A stretch of 64,000 bases of DNA from Tetranychus cinnabarinus (Eukaryota > Arthropoda > Arachnida > Trombidiformes > Tetranychidae), in NCBI GenBank assembly GCA_022266195.1, contig WHVY01000001.1, positions 16,616,001 to 16,680,000 of the forward strand, in the 5' to 3' direction. Below the pieces are notes generated by a model. It saw nothing but the letters and a program-made list of their open reading frames with translations. It was not told where the DNA came from and did not search any database. Position numbers and translations under genes: made by a program. Of this stretch, positions 35,199-47,515 are shown piece after piece; within the stretch, counting starts at the first letter, position 1; the number at the start of each line of letters is the position of its first letter.

Positions 35199-37537
35199 TT
35201 AACAGATTGAAATAATCATAATTAAGATGAAAAGGAAGACTGATGATGGAATTGAGCACAAAGGAGGGACAGAATTTCTCAATGCAACCATATGATCTTT
35301 GCTATAATGAAAGAGAAGAAAATTGAAGACTTCAGGAACAACCCAATTATCAGCCGGTGTGAAACATCTTGGACAGGTATTGCGACTTGGCCAGAGAGAC
35401 CGTGGGTGATCCGGATTTTCTCGAGACAATCTTTGACTGATATTATTATGTACTTCCCAAAGGGTCAAGACAGATGAATTGGGATATATTAGTCTTTGCT
35501 CAAAATCGTTAGACAAAGTTGTGAAATGAGATGAACATTCAGCACAACTGTAAAAATGTCTAACATAATCACGCATCGCAAAAAGAACTGGATATTTTTT
35601 CCGATGAGCCAAGCGTTCCTTTTCATCCTGATCCAGTGATATTGTTGTTTCCAATAATACTGATGACGAGGAAGATGTTTCGATTGCTTGTGCTTTACTT
35701 TTAAAACTATTAATACTATTACTTTTATCAATTCCTATGGTCTCCATTTTATTCCTATTATTCTTTATGTATTCTGAAACTGTTAGTGCATGAAAAATAA
35801 GCCACAATGAACATGGATATCCAGATTTGCAGTGATGATAATGATCCGTTTGTGGTATAAATCCTTCACTGCCAACCCTCATTATTGCAAGTAAATCAAT
35901 AGAGTCCAAAATTTTATCTGGTTTTCGGATTCTCATCCATTGGTCCATACGTTTGAAAAATCTTCTTGGGTTTTCATTGTCAAACGGAAAGTAACGATAA
36001 ATGACCGATATGTAGCCAGCTAAAGCAGCTATCTGACTTCCATTGAGCTTTTTATGGAGGGTAACTTCATTGTAAAGTGAATGTCTCAAGCCTTTGTAAA
36101 GATCGCTCATGTAAATTGGATCCATCCTTTTGTTTCTGATGTTTGTTGCAAAATGGGTTTCAATGTATTTTGTTATGGATTCCCTATTGTCACCACCAAT
36201 TTCATCGGAACTGTAAATTTTAACATAATAAGAAGATAAAATATTAGTAACTTTGGCAATCATTTCACCCATTTTTGGTTATTTCATCACTTATCAAATA
36301 ATAGGTAATCAATAAAAATTATTGCATTCTTGGATCTACTGGTTAGTCCAAACACCTCATTAATGTATTCATGGTATTTACTCGACTGTGACCAATTCAT
36401 GTTCGTAAGCTTGTAATAATAGATGTAAAAATGTAATATTAATGTATCCTAAACGTTATCTTCAAGTATATATTAATCATTCAGATTAATTTGTTAAATA
36501 TGCTGATGATATGTTAGTAAAAGATTGCAAGATAATCTGTTAAATATGAAAATCAACGAGCTTTAGCCTCCAAAAATAACAATAGAAATGCATTTAAATG
36601 TTAATTTCACACAATATTTATGTTCAATTATCAAACAAACCTAATTAATTTTAAGAAAGACTTTCCGTGTTTTCCTATCGACATGAAAAGGAAAATTGGT
36701 TCACCGGATGAATTTTTCTTCAATTGTTCATATAATTGTTGAGACAATTGGGTTCTTCGGATGATAAGATTGGCCTGGTAAACGCTCATGTCCAGTAAAA
36801 CCTACAAAAATAAAAATACAATAATGATCATTAATGGTGATATTTTTGATGAAATAAAATCAGAAATGTATTTTTACCATACGATTGAGATCCCGGTTAT
36901 CACGATCAATTAACAGCAAGATGGTCGAATCTTTTGTTTGATTTTGAAAATGAGTTTCCAAGTCTTTGAGTGAATCAACTTGCAATGAATCAAAAACAGG
37001 CCAAGAGGTTGGATAATTCGTGTGATTTGTAATTAATTGGTCGATATACTCTAAAATGACATTTCTAAATTTATACATCTTTTTGCCAACCGTATTGTAT
37101 TCAATGAGCTTTATAGACGGTTCTGGTGTTGCCATTATATTACCCGGAGGAAACAGTTTAAACACTGGATAAGCAACCCATCCATATTCACGACAAACAT
37201 CTATATTGTTCTCTTCGGCACAGTTGATGGCACCTACTCGAACAATGTTTTCCCAAGTTGAAATGTTTCTTGCCAAATCGGAATAAGCTTGGACCACACT
37301 GCGAGATCCTTCACTCCAGTCGATGTAAAATTGTACCAACAATATATAATCACGATTTGGATTGGTGACAAAGGTCTCGAAATTTTCAGAATCAAGGTTA
37401 ATTATGTTTGGGTCATCCAATTTATAAAGGACAGGTCGACCCTGCCTTGATGGTGGACGAGGATACCATTTTGAAGTCAAATCAACAGGGTAAAGTATTC
37501 CTATTATTGTTGCTAAAAATAATAGCAAACCATTCAT
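35199..37537 (-). CDS. Quiescin sulfhydryl oxidase (QSOX)-like protein with inactive thioredoxin domain
   Basis: QSOX enzymes oxidise thiols to disulfides in secreted proteins, using a thioredoxin domain coupled to an FAD-binding Erv domain. Exon 1 (37537-36878) encodes a signal-peptide-like start (MNGLLLFLATIIGILYPV) and the thioredoxin domain, but the usual WCGHC site reads WSEGS, so both redox cysteines are gone. The structural region INCAEENNIDVCREYGWVAYP is kept. Exon 2 (36801-36641) continues the second thioredoxin-like part. The last exon (about 36272-35199) holds the helical linker and the Erv domain: GYPCSLWLIFHALTV, CAECSSHF with the active CxxC, WEVHNNISQRL, CPRC, then a C-terminal membrane anchor (VFLFILIMIISIC). 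I could not find a phase-matched acceptor between exons 2 and 3, so a small exon may be missing from the model or the gene may be damaged there. A decayed paralogue lies at 28.9-31.5 kb. Confidence 0.85.
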
Positions 37538-38078
37538 CTTTGTGCTTTATCAGTGACGCAAATTAGATTTTAAATCCTTGGCATTTCTTTTCTCAATTTC
37601 CGATTTAAAGTTGAATAATTGGTAGACAATGGAACATTCAGCATTGTTAAATGAACAGGAAAGTTGTGGAATGCGGTAAAACGATAAAAATAACAATTAA
37701 TGATGTTTCTAATTGAGAATGTGTTGCTTTATAAAAGTTGACTGTTTAATGAATCATTTAATTAGTAGACTATGTGACAAGCATTTTAACAAGGTGTATT
37801 ATGAAAATAGTGGATGAAAGATGAAGAGGGAAGGAGTTGGACCTCTAGGATAAGCAGGAACAAACTGATGTAATGGCAACACTAGTCAAATTGATTGATG
37901 GTATCAACGATTGTTACAATTAAAGTTTATAGTTTTCATGTTTCTTTTTCAACACCAAGTCAAAAAATAAGATCTGACACGAAAAACAATTTTCTAGACG
38001 AAAATAGCATTGGAATGGAAACAAAATGTTTCTTCATCTTGGTCTCTCAGCCTTTCTAAAAGTGATCAATAATTCATC

Positions 38079-38206
38079 TCAGCGTCGACTCAACTTATAA
38101 TTCAATTTACAATGGCTCCATTGGAGCAACTGATGGTTAGCCAAGATTTTATCTGGACATTTTAGGTTTGGTGAAGTTGAAACTTTCCCTTTAATTTTTG
38201 ACAGTC
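38079..38206 (-). repeat. Tandem duplicate of the hnRNP L-like third exon region, copy 1
   Basis: Similar by eye to 38442-38565. It covers the SFDFTKP-coding part and the following DNA down to the TCGACTCAACTT stretch. This copy has indels and no splice acceptor in the right place. Confidence 0.65.
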
Positions 38207-38512
38207 AAATCATTGGCAGTTGATGAATGAGAAGAGTTACTCAATTGATGATTTGAAGATTCCATTTGTCTTGTTCCAATCGAACTACCTTCTCCTTTAC
38301 CAAAACTTGCAGAATCAGCTGCTACACTGGCTAAGCCAATACCTAGGCCATAATGAAATCTCCACGAGAACTATCTCTTTTGTTGGTTAAATGTTTGTCA
38401 CAGGGCTGAAAGATGAATGAGGGCAGTAGTGATGATGAAAACTCAGCATCGACTCAACTTTCAATTCAATTTACAATGGCTCGGCAGGAACAGCTGATTG
38501 TTATTTGAGATT

Positions 38513-39106
38513 TTATCTGGCCATGTTAGGTTTGGTGAAATCGAAACTTTCACTGTCATTTTTATAAACATTCAATCTTGTAGGCTGTTGAAGAAATTTA
38601 ATAAAATTAGTTAATAAAATTATAAGCGACTCCATAACAAGAAAAACATACCTTAGCATATTCAATCCTTAAAGTGCAACATCCAGTATAAATATCACAC
38701 CCATGAAGTTCACTTTTGACTTTTTTGGCAGATTCAATAGTATCAAATTCAACCATTGCTTGGACACCATTCTTTTTAAATATAACAACCCTCAATACTT
38801 TTCCGATGGGATCGCATACTTTATGAATAATTTCCTGAAAAAAAGTGAATTAAAAATCAGAAAATTAGACAAAAAATCACTAGAAATCTTGGCTGATTGC
38901 TTTAACAGTAATAAATTAAAATACAAATAACTTACACATGTTATGGGGAAAGCTGGATTTATGACAGTTATCAATAGAACATGATTTTCTCGATCATCTC
39001 GATAACCACCAGATTTATCCATTCTGTGGCCTCCACCTTCTCCACCTGGTCCTTGATAGTAGTAATAATTGTCATAATTTGCTTTGCGTTTGTGTCCTCC
39101 ATACAT
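38513..39106 (-). CDS. Truncated hnRNP L/smooth-like RNA-binding protein
   Basis: hnRNP L proteins bind CA-rich RNA through several RRMs and regulate splicing and mRNA stability. Three exons join in frame: 39106-38936, 38834-38652 and 38584-38513. Exon 1 encodes MYGGHKRKANYDNYYYYQ, a Gly-rich stretch and the start of an RRM (ENHVLLITVINPAFPITC). Exon 2 finishes that RRM with the family-typical VVIFKKNGVQAMVEFD and TGCCTLRIEYAK. Exon 3 encodes PTRLNVYKNDSESFDFTKP, also typical of hnRNP L, and then stops at TAA (38515-38513) after about 141 residues. A normal hnRNP L has three or four RRMs and over 450 residues. This is either a truncated duplicate or a gene whose downstream part was lost. Confidence 0.72.
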
Positions 39107-39518
39107 TTTGAAAGCAAAATATGTAAATAAAAATTAACTAAATAATATTATGAATAAAAACAAAACTGAATGAATTTATAAGGCCAACTACAATAAAGAA
39201 GTAAAAAATTGCTTGAAAAACGTTTTGTTTACAAAATTTTTGGTGAGCAAGGGCGCGTTTCTAAATCCAATTACGGAAGCATTATGCTAAAATTTTAAAA
39301 CATTTTAACAATTCAAAACTAGAAATTTCATATTTCTTAATTGAAGCTATTTTAATAGAGTTGATAGATAAGATTCAATTTTAAGGCTTTTGCTAAAATA
39401 GTTGAATTATTCAATCAAATTTTGAAAAAACCGCTCGTAAAGTCAGTTGCTTGATTACATGATTACACGATTTACATGTCTGCGTTTAAATGAAACATCT
39501 TTCAGGACAAGTTGTATA

Positions 39519-39926
39519 ATGTCTGGCATTCATAGATTTAAAAGTGATAAAACATCCGACCATGAGGAAGAAAGAGCTGAGTCGTCTAAAGATATGAGAT
39601 CTTCTACCGATTATGACCCTGAATGGATGGATTCACCTGCAACAACATCAGCCTCAGCTCATGAACCCGAAAGTGTCAGAATGAGACTTGCAGCTCGTGA
39701 AGAGAGAAAACGTCGAACCAATGAAAAGATTCAACAAATTAAGGAGAAACTAAAGAAAAACAACAACAGAATTTATTTCAAACAATGTTTCCTTCGCTAT
39801 GGTTTGATCTCATTAGGAATAATTATCTTAATTGGGACAGGATTCTGTATTTATAAATATTTTTCCTCACCAATGACCAGTATTACTGATCCATCTTTTG
39901 ACGAATTAATCATTACATCTGACTGA
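39519..39926 (+). CDS. Small single-pass membrane protein, unknown function
   Basis: This 135-residue frame starts at the ATG at 39519, just after an acceptor-like TCTTTCAG; upstream codons in the same frame look non-coding, and a 5' UTR intron is likely. The N-terminal half is charged and Ser-rich (SDHEEERAESSKDM). A basic helical stretch follows (RLAAREERKRRTNEKIQQI), then one hydrophobic segment (YGLISLGIIILIGTGFCIY) near residues 93-111 and a short tail. The shape suggests a tail-anchored or type II protein with a coiled-coil-like cytoplasmic part. I do not recognise the family. At least four decayed copies lie at 25.5-29.8 kb, so the locus has been duplicated repeatedly. BCAS2 follows on the same strand 330 bp downstream. 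Confidence 0.6.
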   Translation: MSGIHRFKSDKTSDHEEERAESSKDMRSSTDYDPEWMDSPATTSASAHEPESVRMRLAAREERKRRTNEKIQQIKEKLKKNNNRIYFKQCFLRYGLISLGIIILIGTGFCIYKYFSSPMTSITDPSFDELIITSD

Positions 39927-40253
39927 CAAACATTCAATTGTTTCTTATCTTAATGGCCATTTTTTCTCAACTGTGATGATCAAAGTGTAAATAAATGAAT
40001 CAACTAAATTTTACCTTTCTAATTGTTTAATCAACCAATTTTTTGTACTGTTTATTACAATAGATGGCAAAGGAATTCATAGATGGCAATACTTATAGAG
40101 GGTGACTTTTTGGGTAACTGTTCAGCTGCTTGGATGAAACTAACATTTTCGGCTCCAAATATAATCTTAACCTTAATTTTGAAGTTTAACATCACAAATT
40201 AGTAAATTTTTCATTACCTGTTGTTATTAATCATCTTCGAATCTTGCTTCACC

Positions 40254-41104
40254 ATGAACTCTTCAATGTCTTCGGATAATTTAGTTGATGCTTTACCCTA
40301 TATTGACCAAGAATATGATGAACCTGGAGTTAAAGATGCGGTATGTTTTTCCTAGCATTCATGTTCTATTCATCTATTGTTTTAAATCTTATTAATGTCT
40401 GTTTTTTCAGGTATTTGCCATGATTGAAGAAGAAACCAAAAGGTATCGCCCATCAAAAAACTATCTTGAACATTTACCACCTTTAGAGTTACACGAATTT
40501 GAGGTAAGATTTTTGAGATTTGTACAGTGTTTTGGTAACTTTGTTGCTCACATTTGTATTTCCTATCCAATATTTTATTAAATTTATACCTTTCTTCAAT
40601 CAGACCGAGATGTTAAAAAATGAAATGGAAAGAATGGAACGAGGACAGCCAATCAAAATGTTTTCAATGGAAAGATATGAGTTACCGGCTCCTTCAGCTG
40701 CTAGAAGAAGTGAACCTACTGAATGGTTAAAAGCGTATGAAAATTCGCAATCTCAATTATTTCACCAGGATGTCAGACTTTTCAACCTTGATTTACTTAG
40801 TAAATATGGTGCAGAAGCTTGGAAAGAATATAACTCCAAGCTAACATCAACAATTGGTTCATTGCAAAAACATCATCATGAGTTGAAGAAAGAAATGCAA
40901 GAAGTAAACTGGCAACGAAAAAATAGTCAAACAACTGCTGGTGAAAAAGTTAAAATTTTGGAAGAGAAATGGGTTACTTTAGTTAGTAAAAATTTCGAGA
41001 TAGAAAGAGCCTGTGTTGAATTAGAGAATGAACTTCAAGCTTTGACAGAAGCAAAAGAAAAGGCAACCGCAAAAAAACCATCATCTAATGACGATCCTGA
41101 TTGA
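40254..41104 (+). CDS. BCAS2: BCAS2/SPF27, PRP19-complex splicing factor
   Basis: BCAS2 (SPF27) is a core subunit of the PRP19/CDC5L complex, which activates the spliceosome in the nucleus. Three exons, 40254-40340, 40411-40503 and 40604-41104, join in frame to give 226 residues, the usual family length. Family blocks are plain: VDALPYIDQEYDEPGV near the start, EEETKRYRPSKNYL, then MFSMERYELPAPS, WKEYNSKL, VNWQRKNSQTTAGEK and VSKNFEIERACVELENEL, the last part being coiled coil. No defect is seen. It is the parent of the relics at 25.26-25.56 and 26.39-26.70 kb. Confidence 0.96.
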
Positions 41105-41988
41105 TATTTTTGTATATATTTTCATCCTAAAATTTGTAATATTGCTCTGAAATGATTTGATAAAAAATAATGACTTTACATAGTTTGTTCATTATTTCAC
41201 CATACTTTTGTTGACTACATCACCAAATTATCTTTTTTTGTGATCATATATTGCCAGCTGAAAGATTTTACTCATTAATTAATTTCTCTGAAATCAAAAT
41301 ATTAATGAATCAATAATATAATCGAAACCATTTCAATCGTCTAATTGTCCAAGCCTTTGAAATTACATTGAATGTTGTCATAAACAGTAAAAAATGAAAA
41401 TCGATGAAACTAAAAAATAAACCAGACTGGCCAAGAAAAAACTTCCAACTTCAAATCAAAGCTCACAACCATTCATCATGCATAATAATTCAATCAAACG
41501 CTTTTACAAAGGCATAAAAAACTCAATCGACAATTTTTTTCAGACGAATAAATCAATGAAAGAATTTGCAATTTGGATAAAAGTTTTCAATCTATTGATC
41601 AACTCCTAATAATTTATGCCTGATAAAATCCTTTTTATCACTGTTATCCATATTTTGTCTGACTTATTTTTCATATTATAACAATTTCAGAATGAAAATT
41701 TATTGATTTGTAACAATTACTTTCAATATTGAAGACATTTAAGTTTCAAACAAGTCTTGCAGGCTTTTATCCAAACTTGGTCATCAATGATTCGGTTGAA
41801 ATCACTTATTCTGTTCCCATGATTGATGATTTATTTGATTGATATTGTTGGAGTTTGGGTGAAAAACATATTCAATAAGCTACAAAGTCACCAACAGCAA
41901 CAAATGCTAATCAATGAAACTAATAAGATAACCCAGATCGACCAGACAAAAGACATTCAGTTTAAATTAAGATTTCCTATCAGTCACA
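41105..41988. other. Intergenic region, BCAS2 to receptor cluster
   Basis: AT-rich sequence with no gene seen. It marks the border between single-copy genes and the receptor cluster. Confidence 0.55.
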
Positions 41989-43382
41989 ATGGACGAAACT
42001 GCATCAGTTGTTATTCATAATTCCCAGCATAAACCGACCAGTATACTGGGCCGTCTACTAGTAAACCTTAATGCAAATGTGTTAAATAAGATAATAATTT
42101 GGACTATTTCAGCAAGTTTAATTGTTCAAGCTTTTTTAAAACTCTATTGGGACTCAGATTCAAACTTTATCATTTACAATAATATCATGAAATATGAAAA
42201 GTTATACAGCCAATTGTATGGACTCTGTCTTGGTCTGACCCTATTGCACTTGACTTCACATCATTCATTTTACATTAAATATTTCAATGTCTATCAAACA
42301 ATCGTTAAGAATGGTTATGGCTCACAAGGGGTCGGCATGAAGTGGTAATCGAGTTTTCTAATGAAATATATATTTTTAGATAGCCCATCAGGGGTACATA
42401 AAAAGTGAAAAATAGTAGGTGCCCGTTTTTTGATTAACGAAAGTTATTGGCACTTTCATGGCGAACCCAAGCATATCTCTATGCATTATGCTGAAGTTTC
42501 TTGATGAAAACAAAATTTAAAAATATTTTACGACGTCCATATTGTCAGATGTGACTGAATTTCTGAGCAAAAAAACCAAAACCATTCAATCGTTTCTTAA
42601 ACTGGCATTTGGCTATGAACTGGCAACTATTTGTGGCAACAATTATTTCAATTTTTATCTTAAATCCGGTTTCAATAGCTATATGATCATCGTTTCAATA
42701 GTTTCATGCACATTTCAAATGCTTTATGTGCTTTTCCTACAATTCATAATTGAATGTACCATCTACTGTCAGTCAAGTTTTATACCGTTAAACAATTTAC
42801 TCGATGCTTTTATGCGACAACAAAACAACCGATCAACGCCTATTAATATCGATGGTGTAGCTAGATTAATCCGCTTGCATTATAAGAAGACAACTAAATC
42901 TATTAATTGTATGAACACATTTCTAACACTCGCTATTTGTACTTTTTATTTGTACTTCATTGGCCATTGTATTTTTGCCTTTGGTATAATATTGAGTTAC
43001 ACGAGTTCAAATAATTTGCTTTCATACGCTATCACAAGATTCCTTGGCGGAACATGTTACCTTGTTTTTACTACATACCATTTGGTTCGGGTAAATCAAC
43101 TGTCAGTCCAAATGTTTGACAGAGTGTACGACTTCTCATTTTCCCTGAATTCATCCCATTCAATCATAACCATGAACGAGGTAAGCTTCGATCGATTCAT
43201 TTGTTGATTCATTTTTTAAAGTTTGTCTTTTTCCGTAGATAAATTTATTCTTATTGCGAGTCAATCGGAATGATGTTGGATTCACATTTGCTGGTCTTTG
43301 CCTGGTTTCACCCAGTTTAGTCTCATTTTTGGCTACCATTTCATTGAGCATCGGTTTAGCTTTACCAAGTTTTATCAAGTGA
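41989..43382 (+). pseudogene. Gustatory-receptor-like gene, subfamily A-related, interrupted
   Basis: A seven-helix receptor of the arthropod gustatory receptor (GR) type. The first part (41989 to about 42330; MDETASVVIHNSQHKPTSIL) ends in a stop at 42346-42348. The frame resumes near 42545 (DVTEFLSKKTKTIQSFLKL) and runs to the exon end at 43180 (MNE|GTAAGC). The last exon is 43239-43382 (INLFLLRVNRNDVGFTFAG, TGA). Against its relatives the protein is complete apart from the roughly 200-nt interruption, which I could not remove as an intron with matching phase. I therefore read it as an insertion or local rearrangement; an unusual intron remains possible. Confidence 0.65.
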
Positions 43383-43624
43383 CGAAAATGAACCTTTTAA
43401 TAATCTAAAAACATTGGTACTACTATATTACTACTGTTACCAAGTTTAGTTAAATAACTTGCTAAGAGTGCACAAAAAAAACTTACAAGTTAGTTACCGT
43501 TTTCATTGGAAACTTAAAATCTGTCCATAAAATGAAATGAAAGTTTAATGTTTTTAATGATTTTTTAAGTGACGCTTTGCTTTGATTATAAATAAATGAA
43601 TTGAATAAATTATCAATTGTCCTG

Positions 43625-43880
43625 CAATATTAATTGGTTCGTGTAAATCAACTATCAATCCGAGTGTTTGATCGAGTATACAAACTCTCACTTTCCCTGA
43701 ATTCATCTCATTAAACTGCAACCATGAACAAGGTAACCTTATTCATTTTATTAACTCCTATGTTTATACTTATGCATTTACTTTTCTTTGTACAGATAAA
43801 TCTGTTTCTATTGTGAATCCATCGGAATGATGTTGGGTTCACATTTGCTATGTCTGATTGTATTATACAATGAAATGAAG
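43625..43880 (+). pseudogene. GR pseudogene fragment, subfamily C 3' end
   Basis: Closely matches the 3' part of the subfamily C gene (46860-47100): LVRVNQLSIRVFDRVYKLSLSL, the donor after MNK, the intron, and the last exon start. In the last exon CGAATC has become TGAATC, an in-frame stop, and homology ends early. No 5' part is present. Confidence 0.75.
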
Positions 43881-44143
43881 CTACATTATAATGTTTTTAG
43901 TTGACGATTTTTTAGTAACGTCGCTTCGCTTTTTGTTCATTTCAAATATCGCAAATTATTAATGGGTCCACCAAAAGGTCTATATGTATTTGTTCATAAA
44001 TGAATAAATAATTTTGTATCGATAAACATATTAAAACTAACAATTGTAAATATTTTAGTTGTGTCTAAATGTTTAGTTTCTCTTCACCCATTCAGCTGGT
44101 TAACTACGAAATATCAAAGAGTTGCATTCCTTTATTTGTTGAA

Positions 44144-45307
44144 ATGGAATCAAACAAATTTCTCAACTTTATTGAAAAATCAACTAAACCATCAAGTATT
44201 TTTGCCAAATCCATTTTACGTGAAAATATATCGAGTCAAGTACTGCATTTGCTTGCTTCGATCAGCTTTCTACTGCTATGTACATTTTCTTTGCATAAAA
44301 TTCATAACTACTCTGTAAACACTCCTCTTGGAATCAATATTGGTAATTTAACATATACTAAATGTATAATAATCGCTAACATCTTCTACTCTTCGAGTCT
44401 TGTCGCAACTACATTGCTCTACAAATACAACAGTCCAATTTATGTTGAGTACATCAACTACTTCCAATCAAGACTCCTTTTGGCCTGACACAGACTTCAT
44501 ATGTGAACAAATGGCAGAGGATCAATCGATTTACGCTTATATTACAATTGCTAACTAGAATCACCATGAGATCGATTGAATATTATTTTAATCCTTTTAA
44601 TTTGACTTATAACTACATTGAAATCATATTGTCTTATATGTGTGAATTGGGTTTGATTTTGGAACAGCAATTTATCAATGAAACTTGTATCTATTTACAA
44701 TCAAATTTCGTGTTTTTCACGTATTTTTTGATTCTCTAACGAAAAATGTTAACGAGTCTCCTGGAGTAGATGTTTATCATGCTATTAAATCAGTCCGTCG
44801 GATGCATAGTCAAACAATTGAGTTTACTCGACAAGTTAATTACTATTTCAGATTAACCGTGTTCAACACTCTTGGATTTCTGGCTGTCTGCTCTATTTGT
44901 ATGATTGGTTTGTTTCTATCGCCCAATCAAACCATGATACGAATATTAACTTTGCTTGGTAGATGGATTTACAGTGCGATTATATTGTGTGTCAGTAGTT
45001 ACCATTTTGCTCGAGTAAACTACTTGTCAATCCAAGTATTCAACAAAGTTCACGATCTTTCACTTTCACCAAACTTGGTGCGATCCATTGAAACTATGAA
45101 TGAGGTAAACCTTTTGACCTTTTCATTGCTTAAAACCTTTTCAACATTTTGATTTCCACTTTCTAGATAAATTTGTTTCTATTACGAATCAGTCGAGACG
45201 ATGTTGGATTCACATTTGCTGGTCTGTGCATGGTCTCAGTCAATTTCATTTCATCTTTGGCCATCATTACTCTAACCATTGGCTTGGCTTTACCAGGATT
45301 TTTCTAA
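44144..45307 (+). pseudogene. GR pseudogene, subfamily B, two frameshifts
   Basis: Full-length relative of the gene at 47516. It starts MESNKFLNFIEKSTKPSSIF at 44144. A deletion of about 7 nt after the INYFQS codons (near 44468) and a 1-nt deletion in the FVFFH region (near 44718) break the frame into three. Exon 1 would end at 45104 (MNE|GTAAAC) and the last exon is 45167-45307 (ISRDDVGFTFAGLCMVSVNF, TAA). Outside the two indels it is well preserved, so inactivation is recent. Confidence 0.82.
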
Positions 45308-46013
45308 TTAGCATTTAGCAAGGTTTCATCTCTCCATGTTTTAGTTTCAGATTGTATTGATCAATTGAAAACTCAGATATTTCTTACAGATTGTTACAGA
45401 AGTTATGTTTTCATCAATTTTTTGATTTATTTATACATAAAGGGTTCCCTTGAAATAAACAGGAGTCTAGCCTAGTATTGAACAATAGTAGTCTAGGACT
45501 TTAGTTAAAGAAGAGAGGAGTATTATCATGTTCGCATTGGAGTGATCTACAAATATGTTATCTAGTTATTTGTTGCGATGATGCGGTTAAATGATTTGTA
45601 TGTGAAAAGAGAATTTTTTGTTCTTCATTATAACTTAACTCTAACCAAAAATCTAATTTCTATTTAAAATAATAATAAAAGAGTAAATTAAATTGTAACC
45701 TTTCGTCCATAAATGTCAGTCAGTTATTGGTTTAATTTTACCTAGTTTATCAAATAATGAAAATGGACCTTTTAATGGCCTAAACACATCGTAAATCAAA
45801 TTCGAAAACAGTTTTCTCATAATATTCAGTAAATGTTTTTTAGTTAATGATTTTCGAGTAACATTTGGTGTCCATTAATGCTTGAGATGATGTATTATTG
45901 ATGGGAATATTATTTTTTGTCCATCCAGTTTAGTTAACTAATCTACCTCAATTGAACAACAACATTGAACAAACTTATATCATAACTGATATAAGGATTT
46001 AACATTGAACTTA

Positions 46014-47169
46014 ATGGCTGAACAAAAGTCAAATTATCGGTCTACATTAACCAGACCATCGAGTATTGTTGGTAAATCACTTTTACGGGAAAACAAATGG
46101 AGTCAAATATTACACTTGTTTACCGCGATTGTCTTATTATTTTTATCCATGTTGAAGTTATTCAATATATATAGTGACATAAAAAACGACCGATATAATA
46201 ACGCTTTGATTAAATATGAAAAAATTATGAATTTTATCGTTTGCCTGAGTTTAAGTCTTCTTTCATTGAATTATAAATATAATAGTTCCTATTACATTGA
46301 ATTTATCAACTTGTATCAAAAAATCACAAACACCAAGGGCTTTGGATTATTCTGTAACTCATATTTAATCAAATGGTCAAAGATTAACAAATGGATTGTT
46401 CTATTTTTGGCTTTATCTGACATTTTCGCCAGTCAAATTTTTATTTATAACTACATTTCGTTAAGCAAGCCAACTTCGAGTCTGAATTTAATTTTGTTGA
46501 CCGTCATTTCATCATTGAATGTGCCCTTCTTGTTTCAATTTATATTCGAAACTTGCACATTTTTACAGTCAAATTTTGTTCTTCTTGACGATTCATTGGT
46601 TCGACTTACAAAACAAATTCACCAATTGAACGAATGCAATTTTGAATCACTTCGATTGTTACACGTCGAAATCATTGACTCCATTATTGTTGTTAACAAA
46701 TTTTACAGATACACTATTCTTTCAACCTATGTGTACCTAGTTGGCCACAATATCTGTCTACTCGCTATTATATCACATTCAGGTCAATCAATTTCATATT
46801 TGATTCCATATTACGTAAAGTTTATCGAACAATGCTTTCATCTGATGCTAATTACATATCATTTGGTTCGTGTAAATCAACTATCAGTCCGAGTGTTTGA
46901 TCGAGTATACAAACTCTCGTTTTCTCTAAATTCATCCCATTCAACTGCAACCATGAACGAGGTAACTTTCATTATTTTATTAACTCTCATGTTTTATACT
47001 TATGCAATTTCTTTTCTTTGTTCAGTTAAATCTGTTCTTATTGCGAATCAATCGGGATGATGTTGGATTCACATTCGCTGGTCTTTGCCTGGTTTCACCC
47101 AGTTTTATATCTTCGTTGGCTACTATTGCATTGACTATTGGCTTAGCTTTACCAAGTTTGGTTAAATAA
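46014..47169 (+). CDS. Gustatory receptor-like protein, subfamily C
   Basis: A predicted seven-pass chemosensory receptor of the plasma membrane, 363 residues from exons 46014-46961 and 47026-47169. I start at the ATG for MAEQKSNYRSTLTRPSSIV. Hydrophobic segments lie near residues 32-50, 70-90, 125-150, 160-185, 235-260 and 265-290, and the seventh is in the last exon (LRINRDDVGFTFAGLCLVSP). The intron has phase 0 after the conserved MNE codons, as in every gene of this cluster. Ligand unknown. The assignment to GRs rests on size, topology, the phase-0 last intron before the final helix and genome context; I see no strict insect TYhhhhhQF motif. Confidence 0.75.
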
Positions 47170-47515
47170 CTTGCCTAGAGTGCATACAAACTGAAGTGTT
47201 TTGTTATTGAAACACACAAAGAAACCTAGTCATCATCGTTTTCAATGGAAGGTGTAATTCATTCAAGAAATTCAATGAAAGTTTGATACTTTTAATGATT
47301 TTCTAAATGACTTTTACTTTGTTTATAAATGCATAAAATTAGATAAATTATTAATTGTTCTGTAATGTTGAAATGGTTAAAAATTTAGTTCAAATCAATG
47401 AATTTACAAGAACCAAATACAAAATAAGTTTAGTTTCTCTTTACACACAAAGAAGCCGTAATACAAAATATTGCAGATTTCATTGTTTAATTAATTGTTC
47501 ATTGTTTGTGTTGAA

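Noticed and set aside
39447..39518. N-terminal extension of the membrane-protein frame
   Set aside because: It crosses a good TTTCAG acceptor, reads into the conserved upstream block and is not preserved as protein in the copies; the ATG at 39519 is better.
46005..46013. TTG-initiated extensions of receptor frames (also 47495 and 59060)
   Set aside because: Each has an ATG a few codons downstream that aligns across the subfamily; non-ATG starts are not needed.
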